Positions 29,601 through 36,148 of a DNA stretch of 64,000 nt are shown here, piece by piece. A model generated the notes under the pieces. The model ran no database searches. It was given only the letters and a program-made list of their open reading frames with translations, and was not told the origin of the DNA. Each line of letters starts with the position of its first letter. Positions within the stretch are counted from its first letter, which is position 1. The stretch is from positions 84,550 through 148,549 of the forward strand of contig JBGTQJ010000020.1 of NCBI GenBank assembly GCA_041941305.1, given 5' to 3'. The stretch comes from JANSWP01 sp041941305. GTDB taxonomy: Bacteria; Bacteroidota; Bacteroidia; Chitinophagales; Saprospiraceae. The translations under genes and the position numbers were made by a program.

Positions 29601-29783
29601 ACATTTGCTATATATAATCGTTGGGGACAAAAGGTCTTCGAGACAAATGACAAGAACATCGGCTGGTCTGGAACATTCAAAAACGAGTTTTTACCTCCTG
29701 GTGTTTACGGTTATTTTTTGAAGGCAAAGTGTTTTAATGGACAAGATTATTTCAAAAAAGGAAATGTGACTTTAATTCGATAA
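23628..29783 (+). CDS. giant PKD-domain adhesin, T9SS type B (gliding-motility C-terminal domain)
   Basis: 2051 residues. Signal peptide to about residue 28 (FFVQNKVLAS). It is followed by the common N-terminal module SHIIGGEITYKCLGGDQFQI, which has several cysteines, up to about residue 310. About 310-1950 is a long array of PKD-like beta-sandwich domains with motifs such as YVWQFGDMAGS and YVWNFGDPGSS and SYSVTLS strands. These alternate with domains carrying LNPGG-YQWSPD signatures. The end (FVPTAFSPNNDGENDVL, IYNRWGQKVFET, YGYFLKAKCFNGQ) is the type B T9SS sorting domain. It is probably exported and tethered through the upstream PorP/SprF and OmpA proteins, forming a surface filament or adhesin. 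No break in frame seen. Confidence 0.92.
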   Translation: MRKLMQKFGLQFFLLLAGMFFVQNKVLASHIIGGEITYKCLGGDQFQITLDIYRDCNTGNAQFDNPLRFTIYRDNEQMYFDSVNISPILIEEIPADVGDPCLFVPDNVCVEAARYQAVVNLPDYGGGYNIVYQRCCRNITISNIEAPDSTGATYNIYLSDKARDECNTSPEFGTYPPVFICVNKPIEFLHSATDAEGDSLVYSLCTPLAGATINVPQPYIAKPPPYDSVEWKPPFNLDNLLGGDPPLEIDPQTGLLTGLPEVIGQYVIGVCVEEYRNGELLSLTRRDFQYNVGLCGEIISVIEAPPAICYEDGEDLTVTFDNKSNDSQNFLWYFDWPNTSASSTDSLPTHTYMTPGHYTIALIAEPGSQCVDTSFHDIFLQYNSLNTDFEIATYDCSTTSVLSLQDLSTDNVSDPISWNWTVDLGGGNIFSSSDQNPVFIIPNPSSGTITLTVETENTCLQTVQKAFQTGNNNPDDFLPEMYDLCFGEEIDLNPDFNSTTGFTYAWGAPINSNEPNPTVSPTQTTIYAVTITAPDGGCQIETDVTVEVTLLPELDFEYTTQCDAVTVNFVNNSINTPGYVWQFGDMAGSTSTELNPEFVYPAVGTYSVTLSTNPGALCQASLTKEVDVVEKILEADVGFSYTDCGENYVTINFNDASTNSLNNTQSWAWTLSNGSASNSPTFTVSITQEQMLDVDLVITTEEGCVDEITETILIDFIEFPALDSVLVCPGGSIALNPNGDPSYAYQWSPDGTLSDASSPNPIATPNGTTLYDVQITNTVTDVCTINKQVLVFVPPPIGLDPDENITTCDPTAEICTASSETATYSWFDENSTFLGNNACITVDVSGVNNYLVQAVDQYNCQEQDFVVVLGGPVDWTITDDQIVCTNEPLNVGVTNLDPNDDLTVQWIPEDSFEGGTGGELNPQVILTPGEQTLTVIGENQFGCKDTLSTDIAIVDENINLDFDFEVQCNGSTVEFTNLSTDAYNYVWNFGDPGSSNNVSNETNPIHTYSAIGTYLVTLNIVFDLDCVIPITKEVEIVAPEFIPRFSYEFDEPTCSTDSVTIHFYDISTNFLNNTSCWEWDFSTGQSFSGGDELDTVSITVYANTNLTATLTICTPNDCSGSDTQTLEIILPETPSPIGGEIVLCYGDTTRLNPGGNDIFQYQWSPDDGTIDDPNATNPTAFPLTTTPYSVTVTSISADTCAVQGEVLVTIPERVFVTASDDVTTTCGSAITISATSNIDPDVDYVWSFLSGIQVGLGPVLSVNPADEQTYVVEGTDQFGCFNRDTVLVTNEDISFTANFPMEACPNDTIQISASSDILEHDLNFTWTTSAPGQILSNPTEPNIIVVTAPTNGTVTYTVTAENQFNCTADQTVTISSYDFNPMIPANTLACPGIETEINPGADLTCNYTWAPDAVVTPSNAPNPTVTILQTGIFTVTISKPFGMDVCMDVLSTTVEVPEIIEITETVDTITCGEPITVCATANVPINQYVWCDAAGNQIGTGNCFLDANPVDDAFYIIKATDHFDCSAQDTVFVSNEETDVEIDGNGFIATCPRDSFQICIYNLDIDDVLTYQWEVVGPNGEILSGVDEACPWVSTTPNETAFFQVTATNQFGCQETQILEVLTYEFDAAVSSTVRVCSGVPTELNPGFTQGLFYHWEPDDCISDPSAPNPIITTTENKTLTATVMGFNGPDTCMATLTVEVIVNPLINLAATPDEEVLCEHTDITFSANTDPAVETITWSANPDFSNPLQQDVQTTTSDYNTTPTHTETYYILAIDDLGCRDSTSVTVNSYPLDVSLNDAFIFCKEDGTILMEVTNNDLAQNLAYQWYPDGVVVGNNTANPVEIALEGNATVFVDVENQFGCTATDSAFVEFFDLELDLIATAAPDTIIFGSGEFSQLQATFSNDFTYEWSPCGSLDDCNIHDPQAMPESTTTYTVTVSNEEGCFAENDVTVVVINPDCQEPFVFVPTAFSPNNDGENDVLYVRGNNLESVTFAIYNRWGQKVFETNDKNIGWSGTFKNEFLPPGVYGYFLKAKCFNGQDYFKKGNVTLIR

Positions 29784-29807
29784 TTGCGTCTCTTTATTTG
29801 AATGTCC

Positions 29808-29847
29808 AATTCGAGGTTATTTACTGATGTGTGAATAACCTCGAATT
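29808..29847 (+). terminator. perfect 14-bp hairpin downstream of the giant adhesin gene
   Basis: AATTCGAGGTTATT (29808-29821) and AATAACCTCGAATT (29834-29847) are exact complements with a 12-base loop, 25 bases after the stop codon. Followed by ATGTTTGTT rather than a strong T-tract; best read as the transcript end. Confidence 0.65.
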
Positions 29848-29883
29848 ATGTTTGTTAATGTGTCAAGTATGGATTTTTTTCCC

Positions 29884-29891
29884 TACCTTTG
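29884..29891 (+). promoter_or_regulatory. candidate -7 box (TACCTTTG)
   Basis: Perfect TAnnTTTG match. The nearest TTTG upstream (29851) is about 29 bases away, too far for a standard -33 element. It could drive the small RNA candidate or, by read-through, the TPR gene at 30201. Confidence 0.4.
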
Positions 29892-29897
29892 TTTTAC

Positions 29898-30039
29898 TAC
29901 TTTTTAAAGTTTTGTGAAAACTCAAACAATTTGGCAATATTTTCGCTCAAATTTTATTAATACTTCCCCATAACCCAAGATATCATCTTATTAACGTGGC
30001 TGTCTAAACTTTCGGGTTTGGGCAGCTTTTTTCTTTTTT
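29898..30039 (+). ncRNA. candidate small RNA of about 140 nt
   Basis: Bounded upstream by TACCTTTG (29884-29891) and downstream by a strong intrinsic terminator (29999-30039). There is no ORF between them and no gene within 160 bp downstream. The start is estimated from box position. I do not recognise the sequence as 6S RNA, tmRNA, RNase P RNA or a known riboswitch. An alternative is that the terminator is a leader attenuator for the TPR gene. Confidence 0.3.
29999..30039 (+). terminator. intrinsic terminator
   Basis: GCTGTCTAAAC (29999-30009) pairs with GTTTGGGCAGC (30016-30026) with a short TTTCGG loop. One mismatch or G-T pair lies in the stem, and it is followed directly by TTTTTTCTTTTTT. 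This is the clearest hairpin-plus-T-tract in the window. Confidence 0.8.
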
Positions 30040-30200
30040 AGCAATCCTTTCTATTGTACCTTCCAACAACTTTCGCATGAAAGTTGCGTTTCAATTCACG
30101 ATTCCATTATTTTTGGCGTTCTTACTTGTGGAGAGTATGAAAGATTGAGAATCTACATTTCATTAATTCTAGATCTTCCAAATTCTCAAAACCTAAGCAG

Positions 30201-32003
30201 ATGAGATATTTCAATATAATTATAGCCTTTATTCTATTTCCTATTTTCCTTTCCGCTCAATCTTCCAAATTAGCTCAGCAGTATTATCGGGATGGTGAGT
30301 TTGAAAAGGCAGCTGTGATGTACGAAAAATTGTTTCAGCAACATCGCAATAATGATTTCTATTTTGACAGATATCTGGATTGTATGTTGATGTTGGAAAA
30401 ATTTGATGAGGTAGAAGGAATCATTAAACGGGAATTAAAGAAAGACCCGAAGAATGTCAAATTATATGTGGCTTATGGTAATTTGTTTGAACGTCAATTC
30501 AAAGATGCGGAAGCTACTGAACAATATCAGAAAGCCATCAAAAAGATGCCCGCTGATCGTTTTGCCATCACCAAATTGGCAAGTGCCTTTACCACTTTGA
30601 CCAAATACGAATTGGCCATTGAAGCATATGAGCGTGGGGGAGAAATGATCAATGACAAGGAAATTTTTGCCTACAATCTGGCAGAGTTATATCGCCGAAA
30701 AGGGGACATTCCCAAGATGATTGAGAATTATTTGAATAGCCTGGAGAGTAATCCCAATCGCTTGAGCTCTATCAAATCTCAATTGATGCGTTATTTACTG
30801 GAGGATGAAGATTTCGATGAACTGCAAACGCAATTATACGATCGGATTCAAAATAAACGCGATGTCATACAGTACACAGAATTGCTAACCTGGTTGTTTA
30901 TTCAAAGAAAAGATTACCGCAATGCATTGCGACAAGTGAAGGCTTTGGACAGGAGGTTGGATGAAAACGGCGGCAGAATCTATCGGCTAGCTCAAATCGC
31001 AGCCAATGATGAAGATTACGATGCTGCCATTCTCGCGTACAATTACATTGTAGAAGACAAAGGACCCATTTCCACTTATTACATCGATGCAAAAAGAGAA
31101 GGACTACGTGCCAGAAGGAATAAACTGGTAGAAGGCTTTGATTATACCGAAGCAGATTTGAGAGAATTGGAAGCTGCTTATGAATCTTTTCTTACTGAGT
31201 TTGGACGCGATCGTCGAACGGCATCTATTGTTTCAGAATTGGCAGATCTTGAGGCATTGTATTTAAATGATATTGACAAAGCCATTGCATTGCTGGATGA
31301 AATGATTCAGTACCCTGCAATTGACCAAAAAATTCAGGCTTATGGCAAATTAAGCCTGGGAGATTATTACTTGATACAAGGGGAAAGATGGGAAGCTACT
31401 TTGTTATATTCACAAGTGGACAAAGCATTTGGAGAAGATCTTCTGGGGCATGAGGCACGTTATAAGAATGCGAAATTGTCTTATTTCTTTGGCGATTTTC
31501 AATGGGCACAATCCCAATTTGATGTTTTAAAGGCATCTACCTCAAAATTAATCGCCAATGATGCACTTGATCTTTCTGTTTTTATCATGGACAATATGGG
31601 CTTGGATTCTACCGACGCCTCATTGAAGTTATACTCAGAGGCAGAATTGATGATTTTCCAAAATCGATTTGATGAAGCTTTTACAAAGCTGGATACATTG
31701 CTTGCTCGCTTTCCGGAACATTCGCTTGAAGACGATGTATTTTATGCTAAAGCTCAAATTCATAAACGAATGCGAGAATTTGATAAAGCAGCAGAAATGT
31801 TTCAAAAAATAATAGAAACCTATCCCGAAGAAATTCGTGCAGATAATTCGCTATTTGAATTGGCTGAATTATATGAAGACCATTTGGGCGATTTGGAAAA
31901 AGCCAAGTCTTTGTATGAAACCATTTTTATTGATTACTCTGGAAGCACTTTTGCAGTCGAAGCCAGGAAGCGATATAGAAGATTGAGAGGCGATGATATT
32001 TAG
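30201..32003 (+). CDS. TPR-repeat secreted/periplasmic protein
   Basis: 600 residues. Signal peptide to about residue 19 (FPIFLSAQS). Almost the whole mature protein is helical TPR-like repeats: YYRDGEFEKAAVMYEKLF near 28, an AYGNLFERQFKDAEATEQYQ stretch near 92, a YELAIEAYERGG region near 135, and several at 480-590 (FDEAFTKLDTLLARFPEHS, FDKAAEMFQKIIETYPEE). The C-terminal third resembles the YbgF/outer-membrane-assembly-lipoprotein type of TPR. It is probably a scaffold for an envelope complex. It follows the T9SS adhesin block but is separated from it by two terminators, so it forms its own transcription unit. Confidence 0.85.
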   Translation: MRYFNIIIAFILFPIFLSAQSSKLAQQYYRDGEFEKAAVMYEKLFQQHRNNDFYFDRYLDCMLMLEKFDEVEGIIKRELKKDPKNVKLYVAYGNLFERQFKDAEATEQYQKAIKKMPADRFAITKLASAFTTLTKYELAIEAYERGGEMINDKEIFAYNLAELYRRKGDIPKMIENYLNSLESNPNRLSSIKSQLMRYLLEDEDFDELQTQLYDRIQNKRDVIQYTELLTWLFIQRKDYRNALRQVKALDRRLDENGGRIYRLAQIAANDEDYDAAILAYNYIVEDKGPISTYYIDAKREGLRARRNKLVEGFDYTEADLRELEAAYESFLTEFGRDRRTASIVSELADLEALYLNDIDKAIALLDEMIQYPAIDQKIQAYGKLSLGDYYLIQGERWEATLLYSQVDKAFGEDLLGHEARYKNAKLSYFFGDFQWAQSQFDVLKASTSKLIANDALDLSVFIMDNMGLDSTDASLKLYSEAELMIFQNRFDEAFTKLDTLLARFPEHSLEDDVFYAKAQIHKRMREFDKAAEMFQKIIETYPEEIRADNSLFELAELYEDHLGDLEKAKSLYETIFIDYSGSTFAVEARKRYRRLRGDDI

Positions 32004-32072
32004 AAGTTTAAGTTTAAGATCAAGTCTAAGTTAATTTTTGACCTAAAACTTAAACTTAAACTTAAACTTGAC
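32004..32072. repeat. hairpin of AAGTTT/AAACTT hexamer units
   Basis: The left arm (32004-32034) holds tandem AAGTTT-like words. The right arm (32044-32070) holds four tandem TTAAAC-type words. The arms are complementary around a short loop. It starts immediately after the TPR gene stop and probably acts as its terminator. Confidence 0.55.
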
Positions 32073-32194
32073 CCTGCATTCCTTTCTTCAAAACGCCCGC
32101 AAGTCCTTATCTTTAGCCGCACCAATGAAAAATCTGGAGCTCGTTTTTCCAACCGTATGACAATCAATCCTTTAAACAATAAAACTTGTCAACT

Positions 32195-32875
32195 ATGAAA
32201 ATAACCTACTATGGACATGCTTCATTCATCATAGAAATGAACGGCAAATCATTGGTATTTGACCCTTTTATTAGTCCAAATGAGCAAGCCGCAAGTGTGG
32301 ATGTAAATAATTTGAAGGCAGATTATGTTCTGATCACGCATGGTCATGGCGATCATGTGGCAGATGCTGAGGAGATCGCGAGAAATAATGAAGCATCTAT
32401 TGTTTCCAATTTTGAAATCGTTTCATGGTTTGGGGAGAAAGGATTGAAAGGACATCCCATGAATCATGGTGGTAAGTGGAAATTTGATTTTGGTACCGTG
32501 AAATATGTATATGCAACGCATTCGAGTGTGATGCCAGATGGAAAATATGGAGGCAATCCTGGTGGCTTTGTTATATGGGATGACAATAGCTGCTTCTATT
32601 TTGCCGGAGATACTGCCTTGACAATGGACATGAAGACTATCCCTATGACTTGCCCCAGGCTAGATTTTGCCATCCTCCCTATTGGCGATAATTTTACAAT
32701 GGACTATCACGATGCTGCCATTGCAGCTGATTTTATCGAATGTGATAAAATAATAGGATGCCATTTTGATACCTTCCCTGTTATCAAAATAGATCATGAG
32801 GCAGCGAAAAAGGTTTTTGCAGACAAAGGAAAAGAATTAATTTTGCTCGACATCGGACAAAGCGTAACCATCTAG
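32195..32875 (+). CDS. metal-dependent hydrolase, UPF0173 family (metallo-beta-lactamase fold)
   Basis: 226 residues from ATG 32195; the in-frame TTG nine bases upstream is less likely. MKITYYGHASFIIE opens the protein. The metal site THGHGDHVADAEEI (about residues 48-62) has the HxHxDH motif. Further ligand positions lie in ATHSSVMPDGKYGGNPGGF (about 108-125), YFAGDTAL and IGCHFDTFPVI. The family is widespread, cytoplasmic and small; in vivo substrate is unknown. It lies 71 bp upstream of parA in the same direction and may be cotranscribed with it. Confidence 0.9.
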   Translation: MKITYYGHASFIIEMNGKSLVFDPFISPNEQAASVDVNNLKADYVLITHGHGDHVADAEEIARNNEASIVSNFEIVSWFGEKGLKGHPMNHGGKWKFDFGTVKYVYATHSSVMPDGKYGGNPGGFVIWDDNSCFYFAGDTALTMDMKTIPMTCPRLDFAILPIGDNFTMDYHDAAIAADFIECDKIIGCHFDTFPVIKIDHEAAKKVFADKGKELILLDIGQSVTI

Positions 32876-32946
32876 TTGCTGATTATTGGTTCCTACTCAA
32901 ATTGTTGAAATGGGAACCGGGAATTGGAGACTGTGAACACATTTCC

Positions 32947-33762
32947 ATGGGAAAAGTAATTGCGATAGCTAATCAAAAAGGTGGGGTTGGAAAAACAACC
33001 ACTGCCATAAATCTTGCAGCCAGTCTGGCGATTTTGGAGAAAAAAGTATTGTTGATCGATTCAGATCCTCAGGCAAATTCTTCTTCGGGAGTTGGTATTT
33101 TTCAGGATGATATAGAAGAAAGTCTTTATGATTGCCTGATAAATGATGTAGATCCAAATGAGGCAATATATGAGACAGAGACGCCCAATTTGCATCTCCT
33201 TCCTTCTCACATCGACCTCGTAGGGGCAGATTTGGAACTCGCAGGGCATAGTCGCCGTGAGTTTTTTATGAAAGACCTAATTGCCAAGGTTAAGGATGAT
33301 TACGACTACATTTTCATAGATTGTTTGCCTTCACTTGGTATTGTTACTGTAAATGCACTCACAGCTGCGGATTCTGTTCTCGTTCCGGTGCAGTGTGAGT
33401 ATTTTTCCTTAGAAGGATTAGGCAAACTTCAGCATACCATCAACCTTGTCAAAAAACAGCTCAATCCTGATTTAGAAATTGAAGGCATTCTGCTATCCAT
33501 GTACGATCGGCGTCTTCGCCTTGCCAATGTAGTTGTCAACGAAGTTCGGGGTTTTTATAAAGAAAAAGTATTTGATACCATCATTCACAGGAATTCTAAA
33601 ATTGGAGAAGCCCCCAATATGCATATGCCTGTGGTACTGTTTGATGCAGGGAGCAAGGGTAGTATCAATTTTTTAAACCTGGCTAAAGAATTTTTAGACA
33701 AGAATGGCGATTCCATAAAGAAAAGCAGGAAAAAAGCTGCCAAAGCCGCCAAAAGTTCTTAA
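32947..33762 (+). CDS. parA: ParA-type partition ATPase
   Basis: 271 residues from ATG 32947. An upstream in-frame TTG would add 15 unconserved residues. The deviant Walker A KGGVGKTT lies at residues 11-18, directly after IAIANQ. VLLIDSDPQANSSS and YIFIDCLPSLGIVTVNAL are the following switch and Walker B regions, and PVQCEYFSLEGLGKL is also typical. The C-terminus is a lysine/alanine-rich tail. ParA drives chromosome or plasmid partition by dynamic DNA binding. In many Bacteroidota a parB gene follows directly; here the next gene is pcm, so the partner must lie elsewhere if this is the chromosomal ParA. Confidence 0.9.
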   Translation: MGKVIAIANQKGGVGKTTTAINLAASLAILEKKVLLIDSDPQANSSSGVGIFQDDIEESLYDCLINDVDPNEAIYETETPNLHLLPSHIDLVGADLELAGHSRREFFMKDLIAKVKDDYDYIFIDCLPSLGIVTVNALTAADSVLVPVQCEYFSLEGLGKLQHTINLVKKQLNPDLEIEGILLSMYDRRLRLANVVVNEVRGFYKEKVFDTIIHRNSKIGEAPNMHMPVVLFDAGSKGSINFLNLAKEFLDKNGDSIKKSRKKAAKAAKSS

Positions 33763-33802
33763 AGAGGGACGTTTTATTGTACCTTGAGTGGCTTATTATA
33801 TT

Positions 33803-34447
33803 ATGCAGGATACCTACCGACATAAGGGACTTCGAAAAAAGCTAATTCGATCATTAGAAAAAAAAGGCATTGTAGACCTTCGTATCCTTGCAGCTATGGA
33901 AAGCATTCCCCGCCATTTTTTTTTGGGAAAAGATTTTGAAGAACACGCCTACATCGACAAAGCCTTTCCCATCGCTTGTGAGCAGACCATCTCCCAGCCT
34001 TTTACAGTGGCTTTCCAGACTCAATTGCTGGATGTTCAAAAACGGGAGAAAGTATTGGAAATAGGCACAGGGAGTGGTTATCAAGCTGCAGTGTTGGCGA
34101 GTTTGGGTGCCAGGGTCTTTACCATTGAGCGCCATGAAACTTTACATGAAAATGCCAAGGCGCTATTGGAGAAACTTGGTTTTGGCGGTATCCGTTGTTT
34201 TTATAAGGATGGCTATAAAGGCTTACCTGAATTTGCTCCTTTTGATAAAATTCTGGTTACAGCAGGGGCTCCCCAAATACCTGAAGCGCTGTTTCTACAA
34301 TTAAAGATTGGTGGATTAATGGTCATCCCTCTGGGAAAAAAGGTGCAAAAAATGTTGAAGATTACTAAAATTTCTGCCACCCGATGGGAAGAGGAAGAAT
34401 GTGGTGATTTTCGCTTCGTGCCGTTTTTAGAAGGGATTTCAAAATAA
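33803..34447 (+). CDS. pcm: protein-L-isoaspartate O-methyltransferase
   Basis: 214 residues from ATG 33803 (MQDTYRHKGLRKKL, a typical start in this phylum; the GTG five codons upstream is not needed). Family motifs: IPRHFFLG, AYIDKAFPIACEQTISQPFTVA, VLEIGTGSGYQAAVLA (S-adenosylmethionine site, about residues 80-95), FTIERHETL, DKILVTAGAPQIP and LKIGGLMVIPLG. It methylates abnormal isoaspartyl residues as the first step of their repair. It lies 40 bp after parA on the same strand and is probably cotranscribed. Length is normal. Confidence 0.94.
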   Translation: MQDTYRHKGLRKKLIRSLEKKGIVDLRILAAMESIPRHFFLGKDFEEHAYIDKAFPIACEQTISQPFTVAFQTQLLDVQKREKVLEIGTGSGYQAAVLASLGARVFTIERHETLHENAKALLEKLGFGGIRCFYKDGYKGLPEFAPFDKILVTAGAPQIPEALFLQLKIGGLMVIPLGKKVQKMLKITKISATRWEEEECGDFRFVPFLEGISK

Positions 34448-34520
34448 ATTTCAAACCAAAACCTAAATACCCAAAGGATTTATGGACAATTGAGTCTTTC
34501 GCCATTGATTTTTTGAAGTA

Positions 34521-34550
34521 TTGTTCCCTGCCTGCTTTTTCGTACCTTTG
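34521..34550 (+). promoter_or_regulatory. promoter of the E2 gene (TTG-N19-TACCTTTG)
   Basis: TTG at 34521-34523 and TACCTTTG at 34543-34550 are separated by 19 bases, exactly the Bacteroidota sigma-70 arrangement. The box is followed by CACTCCG. It lies 101 bases before the ATG of the E2 acyltransferase gene. This is the best promoter in the window. Confidence 0.65.
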
Positions 34551-34650
34551 CACTCCGAAAATGCCTATACCAAATAACAAATTGTGCTGGAGACTGTTGG
34601 TTAAATAGTGATAACAGTTTCAGTAAAAAACACTAACCAAATTTATATAC

Positions 34651-36021
34651 ATGGCCCAAGTAGAACTGATAATGCCCAAAATGGGCGAAAGTATAATGGA
34701 GGCAACCATCCTGAAATGGGTAAAGCAAGTTGGCGATACAGTAGAGATGGATGAAACCATTTTGGAGATTGCTACAGATAAAGTGGATTCAGAAGTACCT
34801 TCTCCGGTGGCTGGTACCATCGCTAAAATAATGTTTGAAGAAAACGATGTGGTGGAAATAGGTAAAGTGATTGCTATCATCGCCACAGAAGGAGAGGAAG
34901 TAGTGCCAGATGCTTCACCTGGCGTCCAGGTGGAAGAAATAACAACAAGCAATGGGAATGGTCAGTCTAATGGCGCAAACAATGGAGTTGACAAAACGAT
35001 CCCTCAACCCGAACCCGTTCTTGCTGAAGTAGCCAGCCCAACTGTTATAGATGTGCCTAAAACAGGTGTAAGTGGGCGATTTTATTCTCCTCTGGTAAGA
35101 AATATTGCAAAACAGGAAGGTATTGGTCAGCAAGAATTGGAAACCATTCCAGGTTCTGGCTTACATGGTAGAGTGACTAAGAAGGATATTATTGCATATC
35201 TTGAAAATAGAATAGCTGTGCCAAAGGTTGCTGCTTCACCACAACCTGCTGCTCCAGCGACTGCGCCTCCTACAAGTACATCTAGCCCGCAGCCTGTTGT
35301 AAGTGTGAGTGGTCAAACAGAAATCGTGGAGATGGACAGAATGCGTCGCCTCATTGCTGATCACATGGTGATGTCAAAACGCACTTCTCCTCATGTGACT
35401 TCTTTTGTAGAGGTAGATGTTACCAATCTGGTTAATTGGAGAAATAAAGTCAAAAATGATTTTCAGAAAAAATACGGCGAGAAAATCACCTTTACACCTA
35501 TGTTTGTAGAAGCGGTGGTAAAGGCGCTTCGCGATTATCCAATGGTGAATGTCTCTGTTGATGGAACGAATATCATAGTCAAAAAAGACATCAATATCGG
35601 AATGGCAACAGCTTTGCCAAGTGGCAATTTGATCGTACCTGTTATCAAAAAAGCAGATGAAAAGAATTTATTGGGTTTGACCCGTTCGGTCAATGATTTT
35701 GCTGCCAGAGCAAGAGCCAATAAATTGAAGCCGGAAGAAATTCAGGATGGTACATTCACCCTGACCAATGTCGGTACTTTTGGAAATGTAATGGGTACGC
35801 CTATTATCAATCAACCACAGGTAGCCATCATGGCCACTGGCGCCATCAGAAAGAAACCGGCAGTGGTGGAAACGGAATACGGAGATTTAATTGCCGTGCG
35901 CCAGATGATGTTTTTGTCTTTGTCATATGATCATAGAGTAGTAGATGGCTTCCTCGGCGGTTCCTTCTTGAGAAGAGTGGGGGATTACCTGGAAGCTTTT
36001 GATGATAAACAGGAAATATAG
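34651..36021 (+). CDS. 2-oxoacid dehydrogenase E2 (dihydrolipoamide acyltransferase)
   Basis: 456 residues. One N-terminal lipoyl domain (residues 1-78) has the lipoylated Lys44 in EIATDKVDSE. A low-complexity linker (about 90-135) precedes the E1/E3-binding domain (YSPLVRNIAKQEGI to KKDIIAYLENR, about 143-190). A Pro/Ala/Thr-rich linker and the catalytic domain (about 225-456) follow, the latter with SYDHRVVDGFLGG carrying the active-site histidine and aspartate. E2 transfers the acyl group from lipoate to coenzyme A. The single lipoyl domain and general sequence suggest a pyruvate or branched-chain complex, but the substrate is not decided. No E1 or E3 gene is adjacent. It has its own strong promoter. 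Confidence 0.93.
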   Translation: MAQVELIMPKMGESIMEATILKWVKQVGDTVEMDETILEIATDKVDSEVPSPVAGTIAKIMFEENDVVEIGKVIAIIATEGEEVVPDASPGVQVEEITTSNGNGQSNGANNGVDKTIPQPEPVLAEVASPTVIDVPKTGVSGRFYSPLVRNIAKQEGIGQQELETIPGSGLHGRVTKKDIIAYLENRIAVPKVAASPQPAAPATAPPTSTSSPQPVVSVSGQTEIVEMDRMRRLIADHMVMSKRTSPHVTSFVEVDVTNLVNWRNKVKNDFQKKYGEKITFTPMFVEAVVKALRDYPMVNVSVDGTNIIVKKDINIGMATALPSGNLIVPVIKKADEKNLLGLTRSVNDFAARARANKLKPEEIQDGTFTLTNVGTFGNVMGTPIINQPQVAIMATGAIRKKPAVVETEYGDLIAVRQMMFLSLSYDHRVVDGFLGGSFLRRVGDYLEAFDDKQEI

Positions 36022-36138
36022 CGTAGCACGGCTCTCCAGAGCCGTACTTTTTTATAGAAGTTTTTTAGCATTCAATCCTTTGGCATAGATATTTAAATCA
36101 TGCTGCATCATTCACGGCTCTGGAGAGCCGTGCTACGT
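36022..36138. repeat. pair of REP-like palindromes in inverted orientation
   Basis: Copy 1 (36022-36047) contains GTAGCACGGCTCTCCAGAGC and copy 2 (36113-36138) is its reverse complement. Each copy is itself a near-perfect palindrome centred on CTCTCCAGAG, so the DNA can fold locally or as one long stem around a 65-bp AT-rich centre. It lies between the E2 gene and the next start codon at 36149, both on the plus strand, and may end the E2 transcript. A REP/BIME-type intergenic repeat is the simplest reading. Confidence 0.75.
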
Positions 36139-36148
36139 TTTAGATTCT

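Larger units (their letters stand above)
29784..30200. other. 417-bp intergenic region with terminator, promoter box and second terminator
   Basis: Holds the adhesin-gene hairpin, a -7 box at 29884, a textbook hairpin-plus-T-tract at 29999-30039, and an 8-bp perfect hairpin CAACTTTC-GCAT-GAAAGTTG at 30067-30086. The promoter box and second terminator bracket about 150 bp with no ORF. Confidence 0.65.
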
